A stretch of 64,000 nucleotides of DNA, taken from the NCBI GenBank assembly GCA_020112395.1, contig JACCEK010000002.1, forward strand, positions 186,001 through 250,000, in the 5' to 3' direction. The notes under the pieces were generated by a model that was given only the letters and a program-made list of their open reading frames with translations, was not told where the DNA came from and ran no database searches. The stretch is from Aerococcaceae bacterium DSM 111021. GTDB taxonomy: Bacteria; Bacillota; Bacilli; Lactobacillales; Aerococcaceae. Shown in pieces: positions 8,474 through 18,800 of the stretch (within the stretch, counting starts at the first letter, position 1; each line of letters begins with the position of its first letter). A program made the translations under genes and the position numbers.

Positions 8474-9031
8474 ATGAAATTAGCCATTGTACTTGGAAGC
8501 ACGCGTGAAGGTCGTAAATCACCTCTTGTGGGAGAAGCCATCATGAAGCATAGCAGCGATTATCCAGATATCGAATTCGACTTGATCGATATCCAAGATT
8601 ACGACTTACCTCTATTCAAAAAGAATTTCTCTAGTTACGGTGGATCCGAGCCTGAATATGACCGTTTAAACGCATTACACCAGCGCTTATCGGACGCAGA
8701 CGGCTACATCTTTGTCGTATCAGAATATAACCATGGTATTTCAGCCTCACTGAAAAATGTTTTTGAATATTACTACACAGAATTTAATAATAAAGCAGCC
8801 GGTCTCGTATCATATGGTTTAGATGGCGGTGTTCGAGCAGCGGAGCACGTTCGATTAATCGCGGCTGAACTACGTATGCCAACGGTTCGCGCACATGTCA
8901 CAATGAATATCTTCACCGAATTCACGAAAGAGGGTTTCAACCCACAAGAATTCAATACAAAACGTCTTCACACTTTAATTGGCGAAGTCAAAGAGTGGAG
9001 CGATGCCCTGTCAGTTTTACGTAACAAATAA
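8474..9031 (+). CDS. NADPH-dependent FMN reductase family protein
   Basis: 185 residues, a flavodoxin-like fold of the FMN_red family. The N-terminal GSTREGRKSP is the phosphate-binding loop for FMN, and SEYNHGISASLKN is the family's second flavin-contact motif. Expected to reduce flavin, quinone or azo substrates with NAD(P)H in the cytosol. Full length for the family. AGGAG lies eight bases before the ATG. Single-gene unit with its own promoter and terminator. The physiological substrate cannot be read from sequence. Confidence 0.85.
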   Translation: MKLAIVLGSTREGRKSPLVGEAIMKHSSDYPDIEFDLIDIQDYDLPLFKKNFSSYGGSEPEYDRLNALHQRLSDADGYIFVVSEYNHGISASLKNVFEYYYTEFNNKAAGLVSYGLDGGVRAAEHVRLIAAELRMPTVRAHVTMNIFTEFTKEGFNPQEFNTKRLHTLIGEVKEWSDALSVLRNK

Positions 9032-9037
9032 CATATT

Positions 9038-9077
9038 AGCTTAGAAGTGGCCCTCCCCCATTTCTAAGCTTTTTTTT
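9038..9077 (+). terminator. Terminator of the FMN reductase gene
   Basis: Stem AGCTTAGAA / TTTCTAAGCT followed by eight T. Confidence 0.85.
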
Positions 9078-9159
9078 ACGACTTTCTTGACTTGCCCTAT
9101 TTATTAAATTACTCTATAATTAAGATTAAAAAATTCTAATAAACGAAAGAGTGAATTGA

Positions 9160-10230
9160 ATGACTTTAACTGTTAACTTACCTAATTTTACAATCGGCGA
9201 AAATGCCTACGACGAAATCGCAACTTACTGTACGCCTTTTGGAAATAAAGTAGCAATTATCGGTGGTAAAAAAGCTTTGAAAGCAAGTCAAGACCGAATC
9301 TTAGATGCTATTACATCAACCGATCTAGAAGTTGTAGATACTGTTTGGTACGGCGAAAATGCAAACTTATCGAATATTGATCGCATCGCTAGCATTGAGT
9401 CAGTTCAAGAAGCGGATATGTTGTTCGCAGTCGGCGGCGGGCGGGCAATTGACGCTGTAAAATCAGCGGGATATAAGTTAGATAAGCCCGTTTTCTCTTT
9501 CCCAACGATTGCTTCAACGTGTGCCCCAACTTCAGCAGTCTGTGTCTTATATGAAGATAACGGCGAGATGCACGGCGTGCAGCTAATTCCACAGCCACCT
9601 GTGCATTCTTTTGCGGATAGCGTAGTCATTGCGGAAGCTCCAACAGAATACTTATGGGCCGGAATTGGCGATGCGATTACAAAAGAAATCGAATCAACTT
9701 TCTCAGCACGAGGACGTGATTTGTCATTCGAAAATGACTTAGGGGTTAAGATTGTTCAAGGCTGTAACGAACGCTTAATCGCAAACGGAAAAGCAGCTAT
9801 GGATGCGGCGCATGAGCATAAAGCGAGTCCAGCTATCGATAAAGTCCTACAAGAAATTATCGGGACAACGGCCCTAACTTCAGTGTTAGTAGATAATGAC
9901 TACAACTCGAACTTAGCCCACGCTCTTTACTACGGCGCGACCGCAACTGAATCAGGCGAAACTCACTTGCACGGCGAGTGGACATGTTACGGTGCCCTCG
10001 TTCTTTTAACAATGGACAAGCAATACGAAGAACGCGATACGCTATTCGAATTTATGAAGAGCATTAACTTATCAACCAACTTAGAGCAGCTTGAATTAAC
10101 AACCGAAGAAGACTTCAATAAAATGTTAGACAAATGCATGACAATGGATGACATCACTGTATCTCCCTACGAAATCACACGCGAGATGGTAATTAGTGCG
10201 ATCCAAGAAGTAGAAGAATTGAATAAATAA
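9160..10230 (+). CDS. Iron-containing alcohol dehydrogenase family oxidoreductase (glycerol dehydrogenase/HcxA-like)
   Basis: 356 residues. The nucleotide-binding GGGRAIDAVK motif (about 90-99), GDAITKEIE (metal-ligand Asp) and a C-terminal block HALYYGATATESGETHLHGE carrying the two metal-ligand His residues place it in the group III dehydrogenases. It is closest in style to glycerol dehydrogenase and hydroxycarboxylate dehydrogenase A. Substrate not assignable: a small diol or a 2-hydroxy acid are both possible. It stands alone on the plus strand with its own weak terminator. Confidence 0.8.
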   Translation: MTLTVNLPNFTIGENAYDEIATYCTPFGNKVAIIGGKKALKASQDRILDAITSTDLEVVDTVWYGENANLSNIDRIASIESVQEADMLFAVGGGRAIDAVKSAGYKLDKPVFSFPTIASTCAPTSAVCVLYEDNGEMHGVQLIPQPPVHSFADSVVIAEAPTEYLWAGIGDAITKEIESTFSARGRDLSFENDLGVKIVQGCNERLIANGKAAMDAAHEHKASPAIDKVLQEIIGTTALTSVLVDNDYNSNLAHALYYGATATESGETHLHGEWTCYGALVLLTMDKQYEERDTLFEFMKSINLSTNLEQLELTTEEDFNKMLDKCMTMDDITVSPYEITREMVISAIQEVEELNK

Positions 10231-10309
10231 TCAATACTTAATTTACTAAGTATTTTAGGTATTAGTTCTTGTTACGACTGATTGTTGAGGCTGAAATTAA
10301 TATTTGTTT

Positions 10310-10350
10310 GAGACCTTGCCACGGCTTTTGCTGAGGTTGGGTCTTTTTTT
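10310..10350 (+). terminator. Probable terminator after the dehydrogenase
   Basis: AGACC and GGTCT form a short stem followed by seven T. Modest stability. Confidence 0.55.
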
Positions 10351-10427
10351 GGGGGAATAATCAAGAACAAAAATAAGTTGAGTAGCAGTTTACTCTATTT
10401 CGCCGAGAAAGTATGAGTTCGAGTCAC

Positions 10428-10548
10428 ACTCGCGACTTATCGCTCTTGGTTTGGCGCTAGTTGGGGCAACTCGGGAATTATCGCTCTTCGATTCTTCTAT
10501 AGTTCAATCAACTCACGACTTATCGCACTCCATTTGGCGCAAGTTGGG
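10428..10548. repeat. Tandem ~41 bp intergenic repeats, cluster 2
   Basis: Three copies start at 10428, 10469 and 10511 (spacing 41 and 42). Copies 1 and 3 share ACTCxCGACTTATCGC and TTTGGCGCxAGTTGGG; copy 2 is more diverged. On the minus strand the layout matches cluster 1 at 6982-7102. The block lies between converging genes and holds no open frame of note. Confidence 0.7.
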
Positions 10549-10569
10549 CTCAAACCTATTCAAACCCAC

Positions 10570-10595
10570 AAAAAAAGAGAGCCTCAGCTCTCTTC
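10570..10595 (-). terminator. Terminator of the amino-acid ABC operon
   Basis: Minus strand: AGAGAGC-TGAG-GCTCTCT followed by TTTTTTT, twelve bases after the stop at 10607. Confidence 0.9.
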
Positions 10596-10606
10596 TACTA
10601 TCTATA

Positions 10607-11335
10607 TTAAAGCACCTTATCTAAAAACTCTTTCGTACGACTTTCTTTTGGATTTGTGAATAGCACATCTGGGTCGTCTTCTTCCACAATATACCCACCA
10701 TCCATAAAGATAACGCGGTCTCCAACTTCACGGGCGAAGCCCATCTCATGCGTCACAACAACCATAGTCATACCTTGAGCTGCTAAGTCCTTCATAACAT
10801 TCAACACATCTCCAACCATCTCTGGATCAAGCGCAGACGTGGGCTCATCGAATAACATAATATCTGGATCCATCGCTAATGCACGTGCAATTGCGACACG
10901 CTGCTTTTGCCCACCTGATAACGAACTTGGATATGCATCTGCTTTGTCTGATAGACCTACTTGATCCAGTAGCGCAAGTGCTTTTTCATCCGCTTCTGCT
11001 TTTGATAATTTACCTGTCTCAACTGGCGCTAATGTAATGTTTCCTTTAACAGTCAAATGCGGGAACAAGTTAAAATGCTGGAACACCATCCCGATATTCT
11101 CACGAACCTTGTTGATATTCGTTTCTTGTTGGCTCACATCGATACCATTAATATTCACACTACCACCATTAATATCTTCAAGACGATTTAAACATCTTAG
11201 TAAAGTTGATTTACCCGATCCTGATGGACCGATAATACAAACAACTTCTCCTGATGCGACGTTCATATCAATTGATTTTAAGACTTCATTATCGTCAAAA
11301 CTTTTCTTTAATTCTCTAACTTTTACTGTTGCCAT
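10607..11335 (-). CDS. glnQ: Polar amino-acid ABC transporter ATP-binding protein
   Basis: 242 residues. Walker [11 protein letters not shown]-loop region [12 protein letters not shown], signature [10 protein letters not shown], Walker [14 protein letters not shown] and the H-loop TH are all intact. It matches the GlnQ/PAAT class, which powers glutamine or other polar amino-acid import. It lies 13 bp after the fused binding protein/permease gene, which completes the transporter, and is followed by a terminator. The exact substrate is not determined. Confidence 0.9.
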   Translation of the reverse strand: MATVKVRELKKSFDDNEVLKSIDMNVASGEVVCIIGPSGSGKSTLLRCLNRLEDINGGSVNINGIDVSQQETNINKVRENIGMVFQHFNLFPHLTVKGNITLAPVETGKLSKAEADEKALALLDQVGLSDKADAYPSSLSGGQKQRVAIARALAMDPDIMLFDEPTSALDPEMVGDVLNVMKDLAAQGMTMVVVTHEMGFAREVGDRVIFMDGGYIVEEDDPDVLFTNPKESRTKEFLDKVL

Positions 11336-11348
11336 ATGCCTTTCCTTT

Positions 11349-12812
11349 CTATTGACCTGAGTTCAAACGTCTATCAACGTAATGTGAGATATACGTCAGG
11401 ATCGTAATAATGACAATGTAGATTAACCCCACGATTAACCACATATTACCCGATTGGTAAGTACGAGAAATAATAATACGACCTGTTTGCGTCAGTTCCA
11501 CTAAACCAATCACCGACAGAATCGACGTATTTTTTAACGTCATAATAAACTGATTAATAAACGACGGTGTCATAATTCGGATCGCTTGTGGTAAGACAAT
11601 TCTCCTCATCGTTTGTGAGTAATCTAACCCTAAACTTCGACTCGCCTCACTCTGCCCTGTATCCACAGCTTGAATACCACCACGAACAATTTCTGCCACA
11701 TAAGCTGCTGTGTTAATACTTAAAGCAAGTACCCCCGCCGTTCCAGGCGTAAAGTTAATATTCATCCATTGAGCCACTCCAAAGTAAACAAAGAATACAA
11801 ACACAATCATCGGCATTCCACGCATGACATCAATATAGAAGATAGCTAAACCTTTCAATAGCTTACTATGAGATACACGCATCAGTCCTAAAATCACACC
11901 AATCACCGTTGCGAAGACAATAGATAGAACAGATACAACAATCGTCGTCCATAAACCTCTCATTAAAGCTGGTGCATTTTGTTGTAGCTGAGCTAAGAAG
12001 CCTTCTGAAGCCTGTTCTTGTTGCGCTTCCTCACCTAAATAACTTTCAATAATCTCATCATACGTTCCGTTTTCTTGGATCGTTACAAGACCTCGGTTAA
12101 ATGCATCTAATAATTCACCATTCAAATCCTTATGAACCGCAAAGCCCATCTCACTTGGTGACAATTCTTCTCCTATGAATTTCAAATCAACTTGCCCCGT
12201 ATTGATTGAGTGAGCCATGACAGCGAAGATTTCAATCGCAGCATCGGCATTTCCAACCATAACATCTTCATACATATTAGCCGAATCCTCAAAAATTGTA
12301 ATATCGAACCCGTACTCATCAGCCATATCCTCAGCAATCGCAAAACCAGTCGTACCTGTCTTGACAGCAACATTACGGCCTTCTAAATCCTCATAAGTTT
12401 CAACATCACTATCAGGACGTACCGCAAAACTATTCCCACTAATATAATACGGCGCTGAGAAATCAAAGGTCTCTTGACGAGCTGGCGTAATGGCCATCCC
12501 TGCAATCATCCCATCCACTTGTTTAGTCTCTAAAGCTTGAAGCGCTGCACTAAATGACATTGGCATAAACTCATAGTTCAGCCCTTCTACTTCCATCGCC
12601 GCTTTAAACACATCAATATCAATTCCGGCCAATTCCCCATCTACATCAACAAACGAGAAAGGTGCGAATGTCGCATCTGTTGCGATAACATAAGTCTCAC
12701 CCTCATCTTGAGCATGCACCGCCGGCATCCCGAAACTTAAACCACCCATAACAGCTGTTACAATCAGTATTGTCGCTAAAAACCACTTTTTAATTTTATC
12801 TATAATCACCAT
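11349..12812 (-). CDS. Amino-acid ABC transporter, fused substrate-binding protein and permease
   Basis: 487 residues. A signal/anchor helix (about 10-34) is followed by a class 3 solute-binding domain (about 40-265; [30 protein letters not shown]). A His/Glu/Gln-type permease domain (about 280-487) has the EAA-like loop [20 protein letters not shown]. This fusion is usual in Lactobacillales GlnP-type importers, where the binding domain is tethered to the membrane. AAGGGGA lies upstream of the ATG. It forms a two-gene operon with the ATPase gene. Confidence 0.9.
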   Translation of the reverse strand: MVIIDKIKKWFLATILIVTAVMGGLSFGMPAVHAQDEGETYVIATDATFAPFSFVDVDGELAGIDIDVFKAAMEVEGLNYEFMPMSFSAALQALETKQVDGMIAGMAITPARQETFDFSAPYYISGNSFAVRPDSDVETYEDLEGRNVAVKTGTTGFAIAEDMADEYGFDITIFEDSANMYEDVMVGNADAAIEIFAVMAHSINTGQVDLKFIGEELSPSEMGFAVHKDLNGELLDAFNRGLVTIQENGTYDEIIESYLGEEAQQEQASEGFLAQLQQNAPALMRGLWTTIVVSVLSIVFATVIGVILGLMRVSHSKLLKGLAIFYIDVMRGMPMIVFVFFVYFGVAQWMNINFTPGTAGVLALSINTAAYVAEIVRGGIQAVDTGQSEASRSLGLDYSQTMRRIVLPQAIRIMTPSFINQFIMTLKNTSILSVIGLVELTQTGRIIISRTYQSGNMWLIVGLIYIVIITILTYISHYVDRRLNSGQ

Positions 12813-12857
12813 TTTAATCCCCTTATCATTTAACTTACCAAAAAATCATATAACGAT

Positions 12858-12886
12858 AGTATAGAGGAATAAAGTAAATTTCACAA
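12858..12886 (-). promoter_or_regulatory. Promoter of the amino-acid ABC operon
   Basis: Minus strand: -35 TTGTGA (12886-12881), 17 bp, -10 TATACT (12863-12858), about 45 bp before the start. Confidence 0.6.
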
Positions 12887-13217
12887 TAAAATATAGTCAT
12901 TTTAAATAAACTTGATAGCAACAATACAAGATACCCTACGCTAATTCACCTATCATGAATGAATAATACTCGTATTAGAAAACGTTAACAACTTCATTCA
13001 AACAACTTAATTACCTAAGCAATTAAGTGTCATTTTATTCTTATCAGAATAGTAAACAGACCTGATTTCATATAAAATAGATAATATAAAATCGATACAA
13101 ACACACTCAAGATTAGAAAAAAAGGGAATACTCTAATATTTAAACTAAGAATGAAATATATTTGATAAAGTTTTTGTTAATTTTCCTAGTAATCAAAAAA
13201 TTTACCTATATAATTGC
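12887..13217. other. AT-rich intergenic region without recognised genes
   Basis: No convincing open frame, RNA gene or repeat is visible here. It separates the amino-acid transporter promoter from the gene remnant at 13254. Confidence 0.5.
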
Positions 13218-13245
13218 AAAAAAAGAACACCCCTCAGAGTGTTCT
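13218..13245 (-). terminator. Terminator behind the gene remnant at 13254
   Basis: Minus strand: AGAACAC...GTGTTCT stem followed by seven T. Confidence 0.8.
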
Positions 13246-13253
13246 CCTCATTA

Positions 13254-13392
13254 CTATAACTTCGCTTCCGCTACCAATCTGTCCGCTAGCTCTTCCTTAG
13301 CCTGCTGAACAATCTCTGGATTTTCAAACAACTTCATCATCGTTCGAGCCATTGCTTTACTACTCAGGGGATTGATTACGAAAGGATATGGT
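13254..13392 (-). pseudogene. 3' remnant of a gene, possibly an M20/AbgB-type amidohydrolase
   Basis: The minus strand codes KPYPFVINPLSSKAMARTM, then KLFENPEIVQQAKEELADRL, and a stop, followed by a terminator. This resembles the C-terminus of M20 or aminobenzoyl-glutamate hydrolase-type enzymes (KAM..T...L..PE....AKEE), but the match is from memory only. No body of the gene remains: a bidirectional terminator lies 45 bp upstream. The neighbouring amidohydrolase and carboxylate permease fit a former catabolic cluster. Confidence 0.45.
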
Positions 13393-13436
13393 TTCTGTCG
13401 ATGTATCAGATTACTTAAGTAATTTGAACTGCAGAT

Positions 13437-13476
13437 AAAAAGCTCGGAGCCTAACTTTCTAGACTCCGAGCTTTTT
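13437..13476. terminator. Strong bidirectional terminator
   Basis: AAAAAGCTCGGAG and CTCCGAGCTTTTT form a perfect stem with A- and T-tracts. It ends the amidohydrolase/permease operon. Confidence 0.9.
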
Positions 13477-13495
13477 ATGTACTTTCAGGAAAAAA

Positions 13496-14266
13496 CTACT
13501 GCCCACCCAAATACCAATCAACACCATTCTGCCAAAATACTCGCTCACACTCTTCCTCAGTCAGAACGTCTTGAATCAGTTGAATATCATCTTTTGAAAA
13601 TCGATACTCTGCTCGTGTCGATGGCAAGTCAGTTCCAAATATTAACCCCCTAGGGTTAGCGTCATATAAAGAACGAATCAAGCCTTTCACTTCATCTCGA
13701 CTATACTCAACACGACCAAAACCTGTTAATCGAATAGGTACACCTTGTTGAATAAATTCAAATAACGCTTCTTCAGACACCCGAGTCATTCCAAGGTGGT
13801 CAATCGACGCCGCTGGTAACTCCAATATCAGTGCCTTTAACTCACTTGAAATTGCCGCCAAATCCACGTAAAACTCCGTCTTCCAGCCATATAATTTGAA
13901 GCAGCGAAGAGACAATTCTTTAATATCTTTCAACGATTGATTCAGTCCTCGGTACAAGTTAAAGCGAATCCCACGAATACCAATATCATTCAATCGTTTC
14001 AATTCATTATCTGTTGTATCAAGTGGCAACTGAGTAATCCCAACAAATTGATTACCTAACTGCTGTAATGCATCATCAAAGTAATCCTGTTCATACCCTT
14101 GAAACGACCCCGAAACAACCGCCCCACCAACAGCAACAAGCCCTAACTCTTCTAATTCCTTCTTATAATCATAGACAGTATAATAATCAGGTACAAACCC
14201 ATTATTTTCAATCAGCTTAAACTTAGGATCAATAATATGAAAGTGACTATCAAATATTTTCTGCAT
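13496..14266 (-). CDS. Amidohydrolase family (TIM-barrel metal-dependent hydrolase)
   Basis: 256 residues. DSHFHIID near the N-terminus gives the HxH metal motif, IDHLG about residue 160 a third His, and GTDLPS about residue 215 the catalytic Asp of the Amidohydrolase_2 family. These enzymes hydrolyse or decarboxylate small carboxylic substrates in the cytosol. It follows a carboxylate permease gene by 16 bp, so the pair probably imports and breaks down one organic acid or lactone. The substrate is unknown. Confidence 0.8.
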   Translation of the reverse strand: MQKIFDSHFHIIDPKFKLIENNGFVPDYYTVYDYKKELEELGLVAVGGAVVSGSFQGYEQDYFDDALQQLGNQFVGITQLPLDTTDNELKRLNDIGIRGIRFNLYRGLNQSLKDIKELSLRCFKLYGWKTEFYVDLAAISSELKALILELPAASIDHLGMTRVSEEALFEFIQQGVPIRLTGFGRVEYSRDEVKGLIRSLYDANPRGLIFGTDLPSTRAEYRFSKDDIQLIQDVLTEEECERVFWQNGVDWYLGGQ

Positions 14267-14282
14267 ACACTACACCTTCCCT

Positions 14283-15584
14283 TTATATAAAGAACATCAA
14301 GATAATAATCGTCAACGTCGAACAGATCAGCCCTAAAGGCGTTGCTTTAAATAACAGATCTTTGAAAAATTGATCCTGCTCTTCCCCAACCAACATACTA
14401 TTGCCTAATGCTAAGCTGCCTCCACTTGAGAAGGGTGAGATGGCAGTTGATTGTGCACCGACAATCACCGCAATAATTAACAACGTTGCACTATGCCCAG
14501 ATGCTCCAGATATTTCTGCCACCATCGGGAACATCAATGGCGCAACAACACCGATCGTACTACTGAACATCGACATGATTCCAGCAATAATTGTAATCGC
14601 AATTGGTATAATAGCATCTGGCATTTGAGCAATCGCTGAGGCTAATAATTCAATCGTCCCCGCTTCAGCCGCAACCGAAATTAACATACTCATCCCCGTT
14701 ACCAACCATATCGTATTCCAAGGCACATTCGCTGTAACTGCTTTTGAATCCTCAGCTAAATGAGTCAAATATCCGACAATCGCAAAGACAATCGCTAAGA
14801 AACTAATATCAATTCTTGAATTCACAAATTCTAATACAGTATTTCCAGAAAAGACTCTCGAAAGAATCGGTACAAATAAGATAATTGCCATGAATAACCC
14901 AATCAATAGAAGGTTTAGTTTTTGTTTAGGCGTAAAAGCTTCTGGTTTTTTAAACACTGCTTGAATTGTTTCTGCTTGGTTGCTTCTGGAAGACATAAAG
15001 ATTAAGAATAATAAAACAAAAAAAGGATAAAGGAACGTTACCCAGAAGATGTTGTGTGTAATCAGTTGTGAATCGCCAACTAGAGCTGTTTCACTTAATA
15101 ATGAACTAAATATAACACCATGAGAGCTAACCATAAAGTTTGCCCCACTCAAAGCACCAAGTGAAATGGATATCGCAGCTAATAATCTATTCAAGCCTGC
15201 TTCATTGGATATCGCCATCGCAATGGTTGTCATAACCGCAACCGTTGCAAAGAAGCCCGCCCCTAATCCAGATACTAAAGCCGAGATTAAATAAATCAAA
15301 ATCGGTAAGTATTTCGTAAAGTTACGTGCATAATATAAAAGGAGCTTGGCTAACTTATCTAAAGTTCCATTCACGACTGCGAAATTAAAGAACATAGACA
15401 ACCCAAAAATAACCATGAATAACTTCGTTGGGAAAATTCCTAATAAATCGCTAGGCGACATTCCTACTACAAACGCCCCAATCAGATAAGCAAAACCTAA
15501 AGCGAGTATTCCTGTGTTTACCGCAAATTTATTCCCTAAATATACTGCTAGAATAATCCCTATCAAAATTAAAACAGATTCCAT
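14283..15584 (-). CDS. Carboxylate permease, MatC/SLC13-like
   Basis: 433 residues with about eleven or twelve hydrophobic segments. An N-terminal block (VYLGNKFAVNTGILALGFAY) and a C-terminal repeat (STIGVVAPLMFP, STAISPFSSGGSLALGN) resemble the dicarboxylate carrier MatC and the ion-transporter superfamily. Expected to import a di- or tricarboxylate with an ion. First gene of a two-gene operon with the amidohydrolase. Confidence 0.75.
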   Translation of the reverse strand: MESVLILIGIILAVYLGNKFAVNTGILALGFAYLIGAFVVGMSPSDLLGIFPTKLFMVIFGLSMFFNFAVVNGTLDKLAKLLLYYARNFTKYLPILIYLISALVSGLGAGFFATVAVMTTIAMAISNEAGLNRLLAAISISLGALSGANFMVSSHGVIFSSLLSETALVGDSQLITHNIFWVTFLYPFFVLLFLIFMSSRSNQAETIQAVFKKPEAFTPKQKLNLLLIGLFMAIILFVPILSRVFSGNTVLEFVNSRIDISFLAIVFAIVGYLTHLAEDSKAVTANVPWNTIWLVTGMSMLISVAAEAGTIELLASAIAQMPDAIIPIAITIIAGIMSMFSSTIGVVAPLMFPMVAEISGASGHSATLLIIAVIVGAQSTAISPFSSGGSLALGNSMLVGEEQDQFFKDLLFKATPLGLICSTLTIIILMFFI

Positions 15585-15772
15585 AACATCACCTCTAAAT
15601 AGATTTTTTACATAAAATATACTTTAACACATTTTAATCTTATTATCATTATTTTAATCATTTTCACTTTTAAACTCTGAACAATAAAATTTAACTTAAC
15701 GCTTTTGAATATCTGTGTAAACTTCAAAACTCTTATCTAGTATAGAATGATGTAATATGTTTGATCGCATTC

Positions 15773-15807
15773 AAAAAAGCCGAAGCGACTAAACTGTCGC
15801 TTCAGCT
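15773..15807 (-). terminator. Terminator of the giant adhesin gene
   Basis: Minus strand: AGCTGAAGCGAC...GTCGCTTCGGCT stem followed by TTTTTT. Confidence 0.85.
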
Positions 15808-15830
15808 CTTATATTTCCTCATTTCAAACC

Positions 15831-18800
15831 TTACTCTCCATCTTCTTTCCGACGCCATTTCCCTTCACTGAATACAACAATTAATCCAGTAAGTAACACA
15901 CTCATACCCAACAGCCAACTCACTTCAACATCACCTGTTGCTGGTAAGTCGCTTGATCCTTCAGCCGGTGGAATTTCTTCACCTGGAGGTTCTTCTTCAG
16001 GTGCTACCGGTGCGTCTGGGATTAGCGTATTAATAATATTACCATCTACATAAGTTGTACTATAACCTGTCACACTAACTTCAGCGACTGTATATTGAAT
16101 TCCTTCGCCATTGTTATTGTACATTGGTAAGTCTGCAAAGTAGTATTTCCAGTTGCTTGATGCATCTGCTGTCACTATTTGAGTGTCAATAATTTGACCA
16201 TATGCAATTAAGTTAACTGTAATTGAATCTGGTCGTTTATTTAACTTATCGTTATCATCTTCCCAGATTTTATCACCTGCGATTGTTACCGTATGAGATA
16301 CATTGTAAGTATTAATAATCGTTGTTCCGTTGTACGTTGTCGTGTATTCAGGAACCGCTACTTCACCTACTGTGTATTCATATCGATTACCATCATTATC
16401 AAACCTATCAACATTTTCGAATCTATACAGCCATCTACCAGATGAATCCGGTGTAACAACTTGGGTATCAACCACTTCACCATCACGTATTAAGTGAACC
16501 GTAATCGATTCTGGTCGTGTCTCGAAGTGATTATCAAAGTCATCTCGCCAAATTTTCTCTCCACTTATCGTAGTAGATTGAATCGTGTAATTATTGGTCA
16601 AAATAATATTACCATGATTCGAATCATTAATTGTTGATGTGTATCCTACTGGAAGATTCAACTCAGACACTGAGTAAATAATCGTCTCACCGTCAAATCG
16701 CTGAGGTAAATTAGACCAAACGTAAGTCCAGTTATCTGCTTCAGTGATTGTTACAGGGTCACCTACTACCTCACCATTGGCTAAGAGCTGTACGTCAATA
16801 CTATCTGGTCGATGACCTTCTGCATTGCCTCGATCTAACCATGATTTAGTTACGGTAACGCTTGTTTCGTCTGGAGTACGCGTATTAATGATATCGAATC
16901 CATCAATGGAATTCGAGTAACCATCCACCGCATTCTCAGTAATTGTGTAGACAATTCGCTCACCATCTTTATGAGTTGGTAAGTTATCAAATACATAGTG
17001 CCAATCATCCGCTTCCGTTACAACAATCGTATCAACGATAATACCATCGGCAAGTAGATGAATCGTAATTGCTTCAGGTCGTGCTCCATCTTGGTTCTCT
17101 TGATCATTCCATGTCTTACTTCCTTCAACTTGAGTGGTCTCTGGTGTATGACTATTGGTAATCATCAAGTTCCCTTCACTGTCATCGTGAACGATGGATG
17201 TGTAACCTTCTGGTACATCTAACTCAAGTATTGAGTACTCAATTGGTGTACCATTATTATTCTCTGCTAACCCTGTCCAAGTATGAGCCCAGCCCTCTGC
17301 TGATGTTAAAGTCACTGGTTCCCCAATAGCTTCGCCATCCGCTAATAATTGAACTTGAATACTTTCAGGTCGCAGGCCATCTTGGTTGTTTTGATCCAAC
17401 CAAGACTTGAAGACGCTAATACTTACTTGATCTGGTGTTCGGCTATTTATTACGTCATAACCATCCATCTCAGACGAGTAACCAGCAACATAATCTTCCG
17501 TCACGCTATAAGTAATTCGCTCACCTTCTGCAAATGCTGGCATATTCGTAAAGCTATAGCTCCAATCATCTGCTTCTGTAACAATCTGACTCGCTACTTC
17601 AATATTATTCGCTAATAGATTAATCGTTACTTGATCTGGTCGCAGACCATCTTGATTATCTGCGTCGTTCCATGATTTCGTACCGTTAATCACTAGTGTC
17701 TCAGGTATGTAACTATTTGTAATCATTAAGTTACCATCATCATTATCGCGTACGATAGATGTATAACCTTCTGGAACATCTAGTTCAATCGCTGAATAAT
17801 CAATCGCACTACCATCTTGATTTTCTGGTAAACCAGCCCAAGTGTATGCCCAGTTGCCAGCTAATGTTAACGTGACTGGATCACCTATGGCTTCACCGTT
17901 AGCTAACAATTGAATCTGAACACTTTCTGGACGTCTTCCGTCTTGGTCACCTTGATCTAGCCAAGACTTGAAGACACTAATGCTTACTTCGTCTGGCGTG
18001 TGATTGTTGGTAATATCAAAGCCTTCTACTACCGGAGAATAGCCTGGAACGTAATCTTCCGCAATAGTGTATGTGATTCGTTGACCATTTATGAAGACTG
18101 GCATATTCGTAAAGCTATACGTCCAACCATCTGATTCGGTCACTACTTGACTCGCCACTTCGACATTATTGGCGAATAAATTAACTCTAATTGAATCTGG
18201 TCGGATATCATCTTGATTGTCTTGATCGTTCCAAGTCTTCGTACCTTCAATTGTTGAAGTTTCCGGGATGTAACTGTTAATTATCATTAAGTTACCATCA
18301 TCATCATCTTGAACAATTGAGGTATAACCTGCCGGAACGTTTAACTCTTCAACGGAGTAGTCAATAGCTGTACCATTATTATTTTCTGGTAAACCAGCCC
18401 AAGTATATGTCCAACCGTCGGCTGATGATATTGTTACTGGTTCCCCAGTTGCTTCACCATCGGCTAATAACTGAACTTGAATACTTTCTGGACGAAGACC
18501 ATCTTGATTATCACTATCTAACCATGACTTGAAAACACTAATACTTACTTCGTCTGGGGTGCGGTTATTAAAGACATCGAAACCATCAATCAGACTTGAA
18601 TAACCCGGAACATAATCTTCCGTAATCGTGTAATTGATTGGTTGGCCATTCGCAAACACGGGCAAGTTGTTAAAGTTATAACTCCAACCGCCGGCTTCAG
18701 TAACGACTTGACGTGCTACCTCTACATTGTTTCCAAATAATTTAATAACGACAGACTCTGGACGCAGACCATCTTGATCCTCATTGTCATTCCATGTTTT

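Noticed and set aside
17349-17615. Plus-strand frames inside the giant adhesin
   Set aside because: They mirror the repeat coding strand, have no ribosome site and no recognisable product.
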